A stretch of DNA of 22,194 bases from a virus, in the IMG/VR virus record IMGVR_UViG_3300025853_000749, positions 1-22,194 of that record. One strand, 5' to 3'. This document shows, piece by piece, positions 6,519 through 13,863 of the stretch. The position numbers were made by a program, and so were the translations under genes. Every line of letters starts with the position of its first letter. The stretch's first letter is position 1. The notes beneath the pieces are model-generated. The model saw nothing but the letters and a program-made list of their open reading frames with translations, did not search any database and was not told the DNA's origin.

Positions 6519-7495
6519 TAAAGGTATTATTTGGAAATAGTTTTGAGAAGGTAAAAGACTTAGAAGATAACTCTATTGATTGTGTTGTCTCCTCTCCTCC
6601 TTACTTTGGTTTAAGAGATTACGGTAATGAAAATCAAATGGGTTTAGAAAATCATTATAAAGATTATATTCAAAACACGGTTAATCTTTTTAGATTAATG
6701 AAACCTAAGTTAAAAGACACTGCCACAATATGGTGGAATGTGGGGGATAGCTATTACAATTATCGGCCAACAAGAAACAAAGATAATTTATATAAAAGTC
6801 CCGACTACCATAAACAAACTATCAGTAATTCAAGACAAGACCTGCCTACAAAAGGTAGTAAAAGGGGTATTGTGTTTGAGGATATAAAAGAAAAAGACTT
6901 AATGATGATACCTAATAGGGTGGCAATCGCTTTACAGGAAGACGGATGGTATGTTCGATCAGAAATAATTTGGTCAAAACCTAATCCCATGCCTGAGAGT
7001 GTTAGAGATAGGCCTACTTCTGCACATGAAAAAATATGGTTGATAACCAAATCAAAGAATTATTATTACGATTCAAATTCTATTAAAGAACCTTTATCTT
7101 CAAACTCAGTTAAAAGATTAACACAACCTAATTTAATAAACCAACTAGGATCTAAAAGAGGAAATGGTGGAATGAAGTCTAATGGGAATATGAAAGCCGT
7201 AGGAGAACTAACAAAAAGAAATAAAAGAAATGTTTGGACAGTTACTACTAAACCATTTAAGGGAGCACACTTTGCTACCTTTCCTATTGATTTAATTGAG
7301 CCTTGTGTACTTGCAGGATGCCCTGAAGGTGGAACAATCTTAGACCCTTTTGGTGGATCAGGAACAACAGGAGTTGCCGCAAATAGACACAAAAGAAATG
7401 CAATCTTAATTGAGTTAAATGAAAACTATAAAGAAGTAATGCAGTTAAGGTTTAGTAAAGAAGATCCATTATTTTTGGAGACACAGTATGAGTAA
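6515..7495 (+). CDS. Beta-class site-specific DNA methyltransferase (N4-cytosine or N6-adenine)
   Basis: The 326-aa protein transfers a methyl group from SAM to a base in DNA. Motif order is that of the beta class (PF01555): catalytic SSPPYFGLRDYG near the N-terminus (residues 26-37), a central target-recognition region (about 100-235), and the SAM-binding DPFGGSGTTG (277-286) near the C-terminus. SPPY is most common in N4-cytosine methylases but also occurs in N6-adenine enzymes, so the base is undecided. The length is normal and no motif is missing. It starts at TTG with a strong Shine-Dalgarno, overlaps the primase stop (TTGA) and overlaps the next gene by eight bases. No cognate restriction endonuclease is seen beside it, so protection of phage DNA from host restriction, or marking of phage DNA, is the likely job. 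The target site is unknown. Confidence 0.9.
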   Translation: MIKVLFGNSFEKVKDLEDNSIDCVVSSPPYFGLRDYGNENQMGLENHYKDYIQNTVNLFRLMKPKLKDTATIWWNVGDSYYNYRPTRNKDNLYKSPDYHKQTISNSRQDLPTKGSKRGIVFEDIKEKDLMMIPNRVAIALQEDGWYVRSEIIWSKPNPMPESVRDRPTSAHEKIWLITKSKNYYYDSNSIKEPLSSNSVKRLTQPNLINQLGSKRGNGGMKSNGNMKAVGELTKRNKRNVWTVTTKPFKGAHFATFPIDLIEPCVLAGCPEGGTILDPFGGSGTTGVAANRHKRNAILIELNENYKEVMQLRFSKEDPLFLETQYE

Positions 7496-9077
7496 ACCCA
7501 TTGTTGTCATCGGACCGCCAGGCACGGGCAAAACAACTTTTATTCTTAACAAGATAGAAGAGTATATTGCTGAGGGATACTCGATTGATGAGATCGGTTT
7601 TTTCTCTTTCTCAAACAAGGCGGTAGACGAAGCTAAACAGAGAGCCAGTGAGAAATTCAAAATACCTGCCTCTCAATTAGAAAGCTTTTCCACACTTCAC
7701 TCTTATGCCTTGCGTCAGCTAGGTTTAAGTCGTGACTATATAATGAGTAAAAATGATTGGAGAAATGTAGAGGATGTACTTCGGATTAAAATTAATGTTA
7801 ATAATGATGACGATAGTTTTTACAATAACTACGACGACAAATACATTCAGTTAATTGAAAAAGCAAAGCGAAGAGATATTGATTTACGAGATTGTTGGAC
7901 AATGTTTGCAAAAGATATTATCTATCACAAACTTGAGTATATTTCTAAAGGACTAAAAGAATATAAAGAAAAAGGTTATGAAAAGTTTACTGATGGTATC
8001 ACAGGTTCTTTTGTTAAAGACTCTGGTCCTAAAATGGATTTTACTGATTTGATCAGTAACTATGTAAAGCAAGATAGAGTTAAACCTTTTCGTGTTGTAT
8101 TTTTTGATGAGTCACAGGACATGTCCACGATCCAATGGAAAATGGCAGAGATGATTTGGAAAGCATCAGAGGTGTCTTATATTGCGATGGATCCTAATCA
8201 GGCTATCTATACTTGGGCTGACGCTGATGTGGCAAGAGCCATTGAGGTAAAAACTCAGTCCTCTAAAACAATTGTTTTAGATCAATCAAAGAGAGTACCA
8301 AGAAAAATTTGGGAAGTTGTTAATCGTGTTGAAGAGCAGATAGTTGCCTATGATGATATTAAATGGAAACCCGCTGAGAGAGATGGGAATGTAGAATTTG
8401 TTAAAGGTATCTATCATCTTAATGTTTCTGAGGGTAGTTGGTTGGTAATGGGTAGAACAAGGACAATTAGAGAGGATTTAGAAGAAGTACTACGTAAAAA
8501 GAATGTATTTTTTCGTGTTAAAATGCGGGATAATAAGTATCGTTATTCTGTGAAAGCACAGGAAAGAAATGCTATACTAACTTGGAAAGAATTAATGAGA
8601 AGCGAAACAAATGAAGTTCCGATTAGAATGATTGATAATTTATATAAAAGCATTGGAAAAGGTTTTGTAGCGAGGGGATATAAAAAAGTAGTGTCAGAAC
8701 AAAAGAAAGCTTTTCCCGATAAAAAAGTTTGTTTTAAAGAACTAAAAGAAAGCTACGGACTGGAAGCTGAATTTGGAATTTCTTGGGTAGATGTAATGAC
8801 TACCTTGAATACAGAAACAAGAGCATACTTGGAAAACCTAGAGTCAAGGGGTGAGGACATAGGTAAAGAACCAAGGATAACGCTATCCACGATCCACCAA
8901 CAAAAAGGTGGTGAAGCAGATAATGTTATTGTCTCTCTTGATATAGGAAAGATGGCGTATGAAGATTACCGCACCAATCCTATTAATGAGCATCGTTTAT
9001 TTTACGTTGCCTTTTCAAGAGCGAGACACAATTTATTTGTTGTCTTACCTCAATCAAGGGAGGCTTATAGAATATGA
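7488..9077 (+). CDS. UvrD/Rep-like superfamily 1 DNA helicase
   Basis: This 529-aa protein is a compact SF1A helicase. Motifs in order: Walker A GPPGTGKT (9-16), motif Ia FFSFSNKAVDEAK (38-50), motif II FFDESQD (205-211), motif III AMDPNQAIYTWADAD (233-247), motif IV region LVMGRTR (319-325), motif V LSTIHQQKGGEADNV (466-480), and motif VI RLFYVAFSRARHNL (503-516). Cellular UvrD/Rep enzymes are about 670-720 residues, so the accessory 1B/2B subdomains must be small here. Its place between the DNA methyltransferase and DNA polymerase genes, and the lack of a helicase domain in the primase, suggest it or the SNF2-type protein drives unwinding at the fork. The start overlaps the previous gene by eight bases, with GGAG seven bases upstream of ATG. 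It overlaps the next start as ATGA. Confidence 0.92.
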   Translation: MSKPIVVIGPPGTGKTTFILNKIEEYIAEGYSIDEIGFFSFSNKAVDEAKQRASEKFKIPASQLESFSTLHSYALRQLGLSRDYIMSKNDWRNVEDVLRIKINVNNDDDSFYNNYDDKYIQLIEKAKRRDIDLRDCWTMFAKDIIYHKLEYISKGLKEYKEKGYEKFTDGITGSFVKDSGPKMDFTDLISNYVKQDRVKPFRVVFFDESQDMSTIQWKMAEMIWKASEVSYIAMDPNQAIYTWADADVARAIEVKTQSSKTIVLDQSKRVPRKIWEVVNRVEEQIVAYDDIKWKPAERDGNVEFVKGIYHLNVSEGSWLVMGRTRTIREDLEEVLRKKNVFFRVKMRDNKYRYSVKAQERNAILTWKELMRSETNEVPIRMIDNLYKSIGKGFVARGYKKVVSEQKKAFPDKKVCFKELKESYGLEAEFGISWVDVMTTLNTETRAYLENLESRGEDIGKEPRITLSTIHQQKGGEADNVIVSLDIGKMAYEDYRTNPINEHRLFYVAFSRARHNLFVVLPQSREAYRI

Positions 9078-9334
9078 ACTTAAAAGAATTAAAAGATCAC
9101 GGTCTTTTAGATGATGAAATGATTAAATGGGATGGTTTTGATGACTGTGTTTTAGGTGTTGGAAGAAGATGTGGGATGGAAGACATTCTTATTTATAGTA
9201 GACAAAAAATTGCTTACAAATTAAGAGACAGGGATAAAATGACAGTAGAAGAGGCTATCGAATATATAGACTATAACATAGTGGGAGCGTTTGTCGGAGA
9301 GAGAACTCCTATGCTTTTGGAGGATTTTATATGA
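9074..9334 (+). CDS. Small conserved phage protein of unknown function next to DNA polymerase (86 aa)
   Basis: The protein has a pattern I recall from many phage replication modules: an aspartate-rich opening (WDGFDDCVLGVGRRCG, about residues 19-34), a strand with YSRQKI, then MTVEEAIEYIDYNIVGAFVGERTP (56-79). It is small, acidic and soluble, with no catalytic motif I can name. ATGA overlaps at both ends couple it to the helicase and the polymerase, and GGGAGG precedes the start. A role as an accessory factor in DNA synthesis is only suggested by position. Confidence 0.8.
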   Translation: MNLKELKDHGLLDDEMIKWDGFDDCVLGVGRRCGMEDILIYSRQKIAYKLRDRDKMTVEEAIEYIDYNIVGAFVGERTPMLLEDFI

Positions 9335-11211
9335 GTAAGCAAATAGGAATGTTTAAACCTAAATCCGAGTGGCTACCACCAATGGACTTTCCCGATATTA
9401 AAGATGCAAAAAGAATTGCCATCGATCTAGAGACAAAAGACCCTAACATCACAGAAAAGGGTGCTGGCTGGGCTACAAACGATGGACACATTATTGGAGT
9501 AGCTATCGCTGTTGATGGTTGGGAGGGTTACTATCCTGTTCGACATGAGACAGGTTTTAATCATTCTCCTGAAATAGTTTTTGATTGGTTAAATGAAATG
9601 CTATCCACTGACTGCGAGAAGATTGCCCATAATGCCTCTTATGATTTTGGTTGGTTACAGGCAGAGGGAGTTAAGTGGAATGGTCGTATTATTGATACGA
9701 TGATTGCGGGACCTCTCATTGATGAAAATAGATTTAGTTATTCTTTAAATGCAATGTCTAAAGAGTATTTAGGAGAAAGTAAAAATGAGTTTTTGTTAAA
9801 AGAAACAGCGGCACAGTGGGGTGTCGATGCTAAAGCAGAGATGTATAAGATACCTGCTCAGTTCGTGGGAGAATACGCAGAGCAAGACGCGGTTCTCTGT
9901 CTTAAGCTTTGGGATAGACTGAGTGTGGAAGTCACCAAAAATAATTTAGAAACTGTTTTTAATTTAGAAACGGATCTCCTTCCTGTTCTTATGGAAATGA
10001 GAAAGAAGGGAGTGAGAGTTAATTTAGATAAATTAGGGGTAGCAGAAAAAGAGTTAATTAAAAGAGAAAATAAATTACTTAATTTTGTTCACGATAAAAC
10101 AGGTGGTAAGGTAGATATTTGGGCGGCTAGATCTATCGCCTCTATCTTTGATCTTTGTAAAATTGATTATCCTAAAACGGATAAAGGTAATCCTAGTTTT
10201 ACAAAAAGCTTTTTAGAAAATCATCCTCATCCTGTGCCAAAGGCAATCGTTCAAGCGAGAGAATACAACAAAGCGCGAACCACGTTTCTCCATACGATAG
10301 AAAGATATAACCACAACGGTAGAATTCATGCCAATATCAATCAACTACGAACCGAGAATGGCGGAGCGGTGACGGGGAGATTTAGTTATTCTAATCCTAA
10401 CCTACAGCAGATACCTGCTCGAGATAGTAAAGAGGCAGATATTAAAATAGGAACAATGATCAGAAGTCTATTTTTACCTGAAGAGGGAGAGAAGTGGGGT
10501 TCATTTGACTATTCACAGCAGGAACCGCGTTTAGTGGTTCATTATGCTGATTTTATAGGTTTAGCTGGTTCAGAAAAGCTCGTAGGAGCTTACAGGGACG
10601 ATAAAAACACTGACTTCCATACGATCATGGCGGAGATTGGAAAAATCGAACGTAAGAGCGCTAAAACCATAAATTTAGGGTTATTCTATGGAATGGGTGT
10701 TGGAAAACTAGCAGATCAGCTAGGAATTAACCCTGAGGAGGCAAAACTACTTATCACCGAATATAATGAGAGAGTTCCCTTTGTTAGGAAGTTAGCTGAC
10801 CGAGTTTCAGATCACGCAGGTAAAACAGGAAAGGTAAAAACATTTTTAGGAAGACAATGTCACTTTGATTTGTGGGAACCAAAAGCGTTTGGTGCTCATC
10901 GAGCATATCCTTATGAGAAAGCAAAAGAGGAGCACGGTATTAATACACCCTTAAAAAGAGCGGGTACATATAAAGCATTGAATAGATTAATTCAGGGTAG
11001 CGCTGCCGATCAAACCAAACAGGCAATGGTGACTCTTTATAAAGAGGGTGTTATTCCAATGATACAAATTCATGATGAACTAGCTATTAGCGTTGATGGT
11101 TCGAAAGAACAGCAAGAAAAAATAATAGAGGTAATGGAAAATGCTATTGAATTAAATATTCCATCAAAGGTGGATGTAGCTGTAGGAGATAATTGGGGAG
11201 AGGCGCAGTGA
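9331..11211 (+). CDS. Family A DNA polymerase with 3'-5' exonuclease domain
   Basis: The 626-aa replicative polymerase has two domains. The N-terminal proofreading exonuclease shows Exo I IDLET (D32, E34), Exo II NASYDF (D105) and Exo III YAEQDA (Y182, D186). The polymerase domain shows the thumb/TGR element TGRFSYSNPNLQQIP (348-362), motif A FDYSQQEPR (D393), motif B RKSAKTINLGLFYG (441-454) and motif C HDELA (581-585). All catalytic residues are present. There is no 5'-3' exonuclease domain, as is usual in phage PolA. The residue matching E. coli F762 is L449, a variant linked in published surveys of viral polymerases to different fidelity or lifestyle. The start overlaps the upstream stop (ATGA), with GGAGG before it. 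DUF3310 follows with a GTGA overlap. I see no DnaJ-like zinc motif (CxxCxGxG), a feature reported for the polymerase of phage HMO-2011. Confidence 0.96.
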   Translation: MSKQIGMFKPKSEWLPPMDFPDIKDAKRIAIDLETKDPNITEKGAGWATNDGHIIGVAIAVDGWEGYYPVRHETGFNHSPEIVFDWLNEMLSTDCEKIAHNASYDFGWLQAEGVKWNGRIIDTMIAGPLIDENRFSYSLNAMSKEYLGESKNEFLLKETAAQWGVDAKAEMYKIPAQFVGEYAEQDAVLCLKLWDRLSVEVTKNNLETVFNLETDLLPVLMEMRKKGVRVNLDKLGVAEKELIKRENKLLNFVHDKTGGKVDIWAARSIASIFDLCKIDYPKTDKGNPSFTKSFLENHPHPVPKAIVQAREYNKARTTFLHTIERYNHNGRIHANINQLRTENGGAVTGRFSYSNPNLQQIPARDSKEADIKIGTMIRSLFLPEEGEKWGSFDYSQQEPRLVVHYADFIGLAGSEKLVGAYRDDKNTDFHTIMAEIGKIERKSAKTINLGLFYGMGVGKLADQLGINPEEAKLLITEYNERVPFVRKLADRVSDHAGKTGKVKTFLGRQCHFDLWEPKAFGAHRAYPYEKAKEEHGINTPLKRAGTYKALNRLIQGSAADQTKQAMVTLYKEGVIPMIQIHDELAISVDGSKEQQEKIIEVMENAIELNIPSKVDVAVGDNWGEAQ

Positions 11212-11417
11212 GTGACAAGATAAACCCTGATTACTATAAAAGTAAAATAGAGACTGCTGATTATATAGATGCTCATGAAATGGATTATTTTCAAGGCAAT
11301 GTAATTAAATATGTAACTAGATTTAAAAAAAAGAATGGATTAGAAGATTTAAAGAAAGCTCAATGGTACTTACAAAGATTAATTAAAAAATATGAGAATA
11401 GTGACGACAGTTATTAA
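11208..11417 (+). CDS. DUF3310 family protein
   Basis: This 69-aa protein carries the full DUF3310 pattern (PF11753): INPDYYKSKIETADYID, then GNVIKYVTRFKKKNGLEDLKKAQWYLQRLI (about residues 27-56). The family is frequent in phages. A region of this type also occurs in T7 gp1.7, a nucleotide kinase, but the small stand-alone members have no proven activity. I chose GTG at 11208 because it overlaps the polymerase stop (GTGA) and has GGGGAG seven bases upstream; the in-frame TTG at 11193 lies before that site. It is the last gene before the 177-base non-coding stretch. Inferred: a role linked to nucleotide supply or DNA synthesis. Confidence 0.88.
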   Translation: MSDKINPDYYKSKIETADYIDAHEMDYFQGNVIKYVTRFKKKNGLEDLKKAQWYLQRLIKKYENSDDSY

Positions 11418-11481
11418 ACTAATAAATTGCAAGAGACACTAATCTAACGACCTTTTCTGAATATACACAAGTTTCCTTCCA

Positions 11482-11511
11482 TATAATTTTGGTCATCACT
11501 ATTCTTATAAT
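11482..11511 (+). promoter_or_regulatory. Two TATAAT boxes, possible promoter region (weak)
   Basis: Perfect TATAAT hexamers occur at 11482-11487 and 11506-11511 in the only sizeable gene-free stretch. Neither has a convincing TTGACA-like -35 at 16-18 bases, and the DNA is AT-rich, so chance is a real alternative. A transcript from here would run through the hairpin at 11526 into the 58-aa gene. Confidence 0.25.
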
Positions 11512-11525
11512 TAAAATATCATACC

Positions 11526-11554
11526 TGTTGTGCGTAAACAACAATTCTTTTTTT
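11526..11554 (+). terminator. Possible weak intrinsic terminator after the replication module
   Basis: TGTTGT (11526-11531), a six-base loop and ACAACA (11538-11543) form a six-pair stem, followed after four bases by seven T (11548-11554). The order stem then T-run is right for ending plus-strand transcription about 110 bases past DUF3310. The stem has only two G-C pairs, so termination would be partial at best. It might instead be a leader hairpin of the 58-aa gene. Confidence 0.4.
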
Positions 11555-11594
11555 CTTTCCTGTGGATTAAAAATTATTAAAAAGGAGAAAAATC

Positions 11595-11771
11595 ATGTTT
11601 AACTTAACCAACAAAGCAAAAGATCATTTCTTGAATTTTTTTAAGAGTGATGACAAGGACCAATCAATCAAAGATTTCTGCCAAGCAGAATACAAAAAAG
11701 ATTGGTATGCCGCTTATATGACATACAAAAATGAAGGTCAGTTTCCTAATTTTATTAGAAGAACTCTTTAA
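11595..11771 (+). CDS. Small conserved-looking phage protein of unknown function (58 aa)
   Basis: The ATG at 11595 is preceded by AAGGAG (11582-11587) at seven bases, one of the best ribosome sites in the window, and the frame is open to TAA at 11769-11771. The protein starts MFNLTNKAKDHF and has a C-terminal half rich in aromatics (AEYKKDWYAAYMTYKNEGQF, about residues 31-50). It has no membrane segment. I do not recognise a family. The DWYAAYMTYKNEG stretch resembles helical motifs in small proteins of marine phages, from memory only. It stands apart from the replication operon behind a hairpin and may be expressed separately and strongly. Its stop overlaps the lysozyme stop on the other strand. 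Confidence 0.7.
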   Translation: MFNLTNKAKDHFLNFFKSDDKDQSIKDFCQAEYKKDWYAAYMTYKNEGQFPNFIRRTL

Positions 11772-12217
11772 GTATTCGCTATAATTTCAGCAAGGGATTC
11801 ACAGCGCTTCGGTGTTTGTGAATGCCATCTGGAATCTTTCATCTCGTCTGAGGCTTCCTTCCATTTACTATTCCTCATGTTTTTCCACATTTTGGAAAAG
11901 TTTCGAACCCCCTGAGTCCCTAATTGAAAAACCATTTCAACTATTACCTCACCTACGTGTTGAGGTAAATCGTGACCAATACACTCCTCAATTAGAACAT
12001 CAGCTCCCGCTGCTGCTCTATTTAAATCCATTTCAAAAAGCTCATTGGCTTCCTCTTGTGTTATAGAGACTCCCTTTTGAAATCTTTTTCTTTCATGAGG
12101 TTGAACTAAATGTCCTATGGCAACAGTGAGCTTGCCTAGTGAATCCTCGTATGGCTCTAATACACAGCCTTCGTGAAGACGAATTCTATTTTTTAATGAA
12201 TCAGTAATTTCAATCAT
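11768..12217 (-). CDS. Endolysin, T4-type lysozyme (glycoside hydrolase family 24)
   Basis: This 149-aa muramidase cuts the MurNAc-GlcNAc bonds of peptidoglycan at the end of infection. The catalytic triad of T4 lysozyme is conserved in spacing: E16 in LHEG, D25 in PYEDSLG and T31 in LTVAIGH (T4: E11, D20, T26). The rest follows the family: an EANELFEMDL helix and a C-terminal GVRNFSKMWKNM then W-HSQTPKR segment. There is no signal peptide or signal-anchor helix, so export would need a holin, and none is evident in the window. The length is slightly below T4 lysozyme (164). AGGTG lies before the ATG. The start overlaps the stop of a 29-aa ORF (ATGA). It is the last gene of the leftward virion module and ends tail to tail with the 58-aa gene. 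Confidence 0.93.
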   Translation of the reverse strand: MIEITDSLKNRIRLHEGCVLEPYEDSLGKLTVAIGHLVQPHERKRFQKGVSITQEEANELFEMDLNRAAAGADVLIEECIGHDLPQHVGEVIVEMVFQLGTQGVRNFSKMWKNMRNSKWKEASDEMKDSRWHSQTPKRCESLAEIIANT

Positions 12218-12303
12218 TTTGCACCTATACCCCAGTGTTCTTCGTGAGGGTCTTTTTCTACCTTTCGTTTAAACATATTTATAATAATTCTTAATAATTT
12301 CAT
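12214..12303 (-). CDS. 29-aa small ORF coupled to the lysozyme gene
   Basis: ATG at 12303 follows directly on the TAA of the 519-aa gene, and the frame ends in TGA that overlaps the lysozyme ATG (ATGA). The peptide begins MKLLRIIINMFKRK and ends EEHWGIGAK: a short hydrophobic/basic helix, then an acidic and aromatic tail. There is no good Shine-Dalgarno, so translation would rely on ribosomes finishing the previous gene. It fills the only gap in this part of the operon exactly. The hydrophobic stretch is too short for a clear membrane span, so I do not call it a holin. The function is unknown. Confidence 0.5.
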   Translation of the reverse strand: MKLLRIIINMFKRKVEKDPHEEHWGIGAK

Positions 12304-13863
12304 TTATTTAAGTTTATAACCTAAACCAGCGTATTTGTCTACACTTCCACCCTTTTTAAAATTCATTGATGCTCCGAAGTTTAGTCCCCCCTGACCCACT
12401 CTAGCATTTAAGTCAACAGGTTGTCCAAATATATCTACTGTATTAGAGTAACCTAATTCGGGTTTCCCTGAAAAAACATTATCAAATCTTAAATTACCTA
12501 TAGGTGTTTTTATTTGAGGGTTTTTTGAAAAATTATATAAATCCATTAAAGAAGGTAATCCTGTATTTTCGGCCATAAGAACGGGTTGTCCAATTGGATT
12601 TGTTTCAGGAGGTTGATTATAAAAATCTTCTTTTTGTTTATTTTTCATTTGCTCTTCTTTAAGCATTTTCTCAAATAGGTACTTGTCTAGTATTCTTCTT
12701 TCTTGAGGAGATAGTTCAGTTCTTAAATCTGATCCAATAGTTCCCTCAGGAACAATACCAATACTCTCTAAATATATATTACCCAAGGTATTATTAGGGT
12801 CATAGTATTCAGGAAGATTTACATTTTCCCGAGGCATATTAATTAAATTAGGATTTTCTATTGTGCTTCTTTGATAAGGAAGAGATACACCAGCATTGTC
12901 TATACCAAATATTGATGGATCACTCTCATCACCAATATTCCTGCCTGATGAAGTTGGTAAGTTACCTCTTGATAATAAGAGATCCCCTAACTCTCCTTCT
13001 TCTAAATCCTGATAACCAGATGGATTTGTTGTTCGAGCTAAAAACGGAGTGTCATCTATCTGCGAAGCACTAAAAGCGCCTAAATAATTATAATATTGGT
13101 CTAAAGGATTTACATAAAATTCTTTTTCTCCACCTCCTGCTAAGTTAGAAGGAATTACACCTTCTGGTGCGTTAGCCTGAGGAATTATACTATTCATCAC
13201 TTGCGTCCCAATTTTTTGATTATTAAGTGGAGCAGATACATAAGCTCCTCCTACTGCGTCTGCTCCACTTGAAAAAGGATCAGGTCTTGGAACGGTTTCT
13301 ATTCCTTGACTTTCACCACTAAAGTTACTTCTAACACTATCCCAAATATCTTTAACAGCACCTGTAAAACCAAGCTTACCTGACATGGCCGCCTCTGCAA
13401 CCCCACCCAACATATCTCCAGCACCTCTTACCATATCTTGAAAAAATTCTCCAAATGTTGGAGCTTGTGCTGTCAGTTCAGGCTGCATCATTGATAAAAT
13501 AGTTCGACCCTGTGCATCTTTCATAGGAACATCGGCACCAGACATTTGTAAACGCATAATACCATCAGGACCCTCAAGTATTTTACCACCAGCAGATTGT
13601 CCTCCTTGATACTGTTTCGCTTTATTTAAAAATCTTTGAAAATCTGCACCTCTTGGGTATTTTTGTTGTATGTTGTAAGCTTGATCAATAAGTTTATCTT
13701 TACCACCTGCTTGGTTAAACATGATGTTTTGATCAGCTTTACTATAGTTTTTAAAAGAGTCTCCACCAGGTGTGTAACTACCACTATTACCTACATCACT
13801 AAAGCCAACTCTTTTTGGTTTTCGGTTTGCTCTATTAGCTTGAATTGTTTGCATTATTGACAT
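12304..13863 (-). CDS. Probable virion structural or internal protein (519 aa)
   Basis: No named family is recognised. The protein opens with a basic stretch (ANRANRKPKRVGF, residues 9-21) and contains a Gly/Ala/Met-rich helical region (about 137-170, FGEFFQDMVRGAGDMLGG onward). A long Asn/Pro-rich, low-complexity middle follows, then a C-terminal beta-rich segment (ARVGQGGLNFGASMNFKKGG) ending GLGYKLK. Low-complexity, Gly- and Asn-rich proteins of this size at the end of the virion operon are usually internal or ejected proteins in podovirus-like phages, and that is my inference. The FKKGGS element near the end is one of several GG motifs shared by neighbouring virion proteins. The start overlaps the upstream stop as TAATG, with AGGTGG upstream. 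Confidence 0.7.
   Translation of the reverse strand: MSIMQTIQANRANRKPKRVGFSDVGNSGSYTPGGDSFKNYSKADQNIMFNQAGGKDKLIDQAYNIQQKYPRGADFQRFLNKAKQYQGGQSAGGKILEGPDGIMRLQMSGADVPMKDAQGRTILSMMQPELTAQAPTFGEFFQDMVRGAGDMLGGVAEAAMSGKLGFTGAVKDIWDSVRSNFSGESQGIETVPRPDPFSSGADAVGGAYVSAPLNNQKIGTQVMNSIIPQANAPEGVIPSNLAGGGEKEFYVNPLDQYYNYLGAFSASQIDDTPFLARTTNPSGYQDLEEGELGDLLLSRGNLPTSSGRNIGDESDPSIFGIDNAGVSLPYQRSTIENPNLINMPRENVNLPEYYDPNNTLGNIYLESIGIVPEGTIGSDLRTELSPQERRILDKYLFEKMLKEEQMKNKQKEDFYNQPPETNPIGQPVLMAENTGLPSLMDLYNFSKNPQIKTPIGNLRFDNVFSGKPELGYSNTVDIFGQPVDLNARVGQGGLNFGASMNFKKGGSVDKYAGLGYKLK

Noticed and set aside
7066-7392. A 108-codon minus-strand frame opposite the DNA methyltransferase
   Set aside because: It is antisense to catalytic and SAM-binding motifs of a strong gene and has no ribosome site; a by-product of the sense codon use.
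11768-12303. Holin gene next to the lysozyme
   Set aside because: The 29-aa ORF has only a short hydrophobic stretch broken by Arg/Lys, not a clear membrane span.
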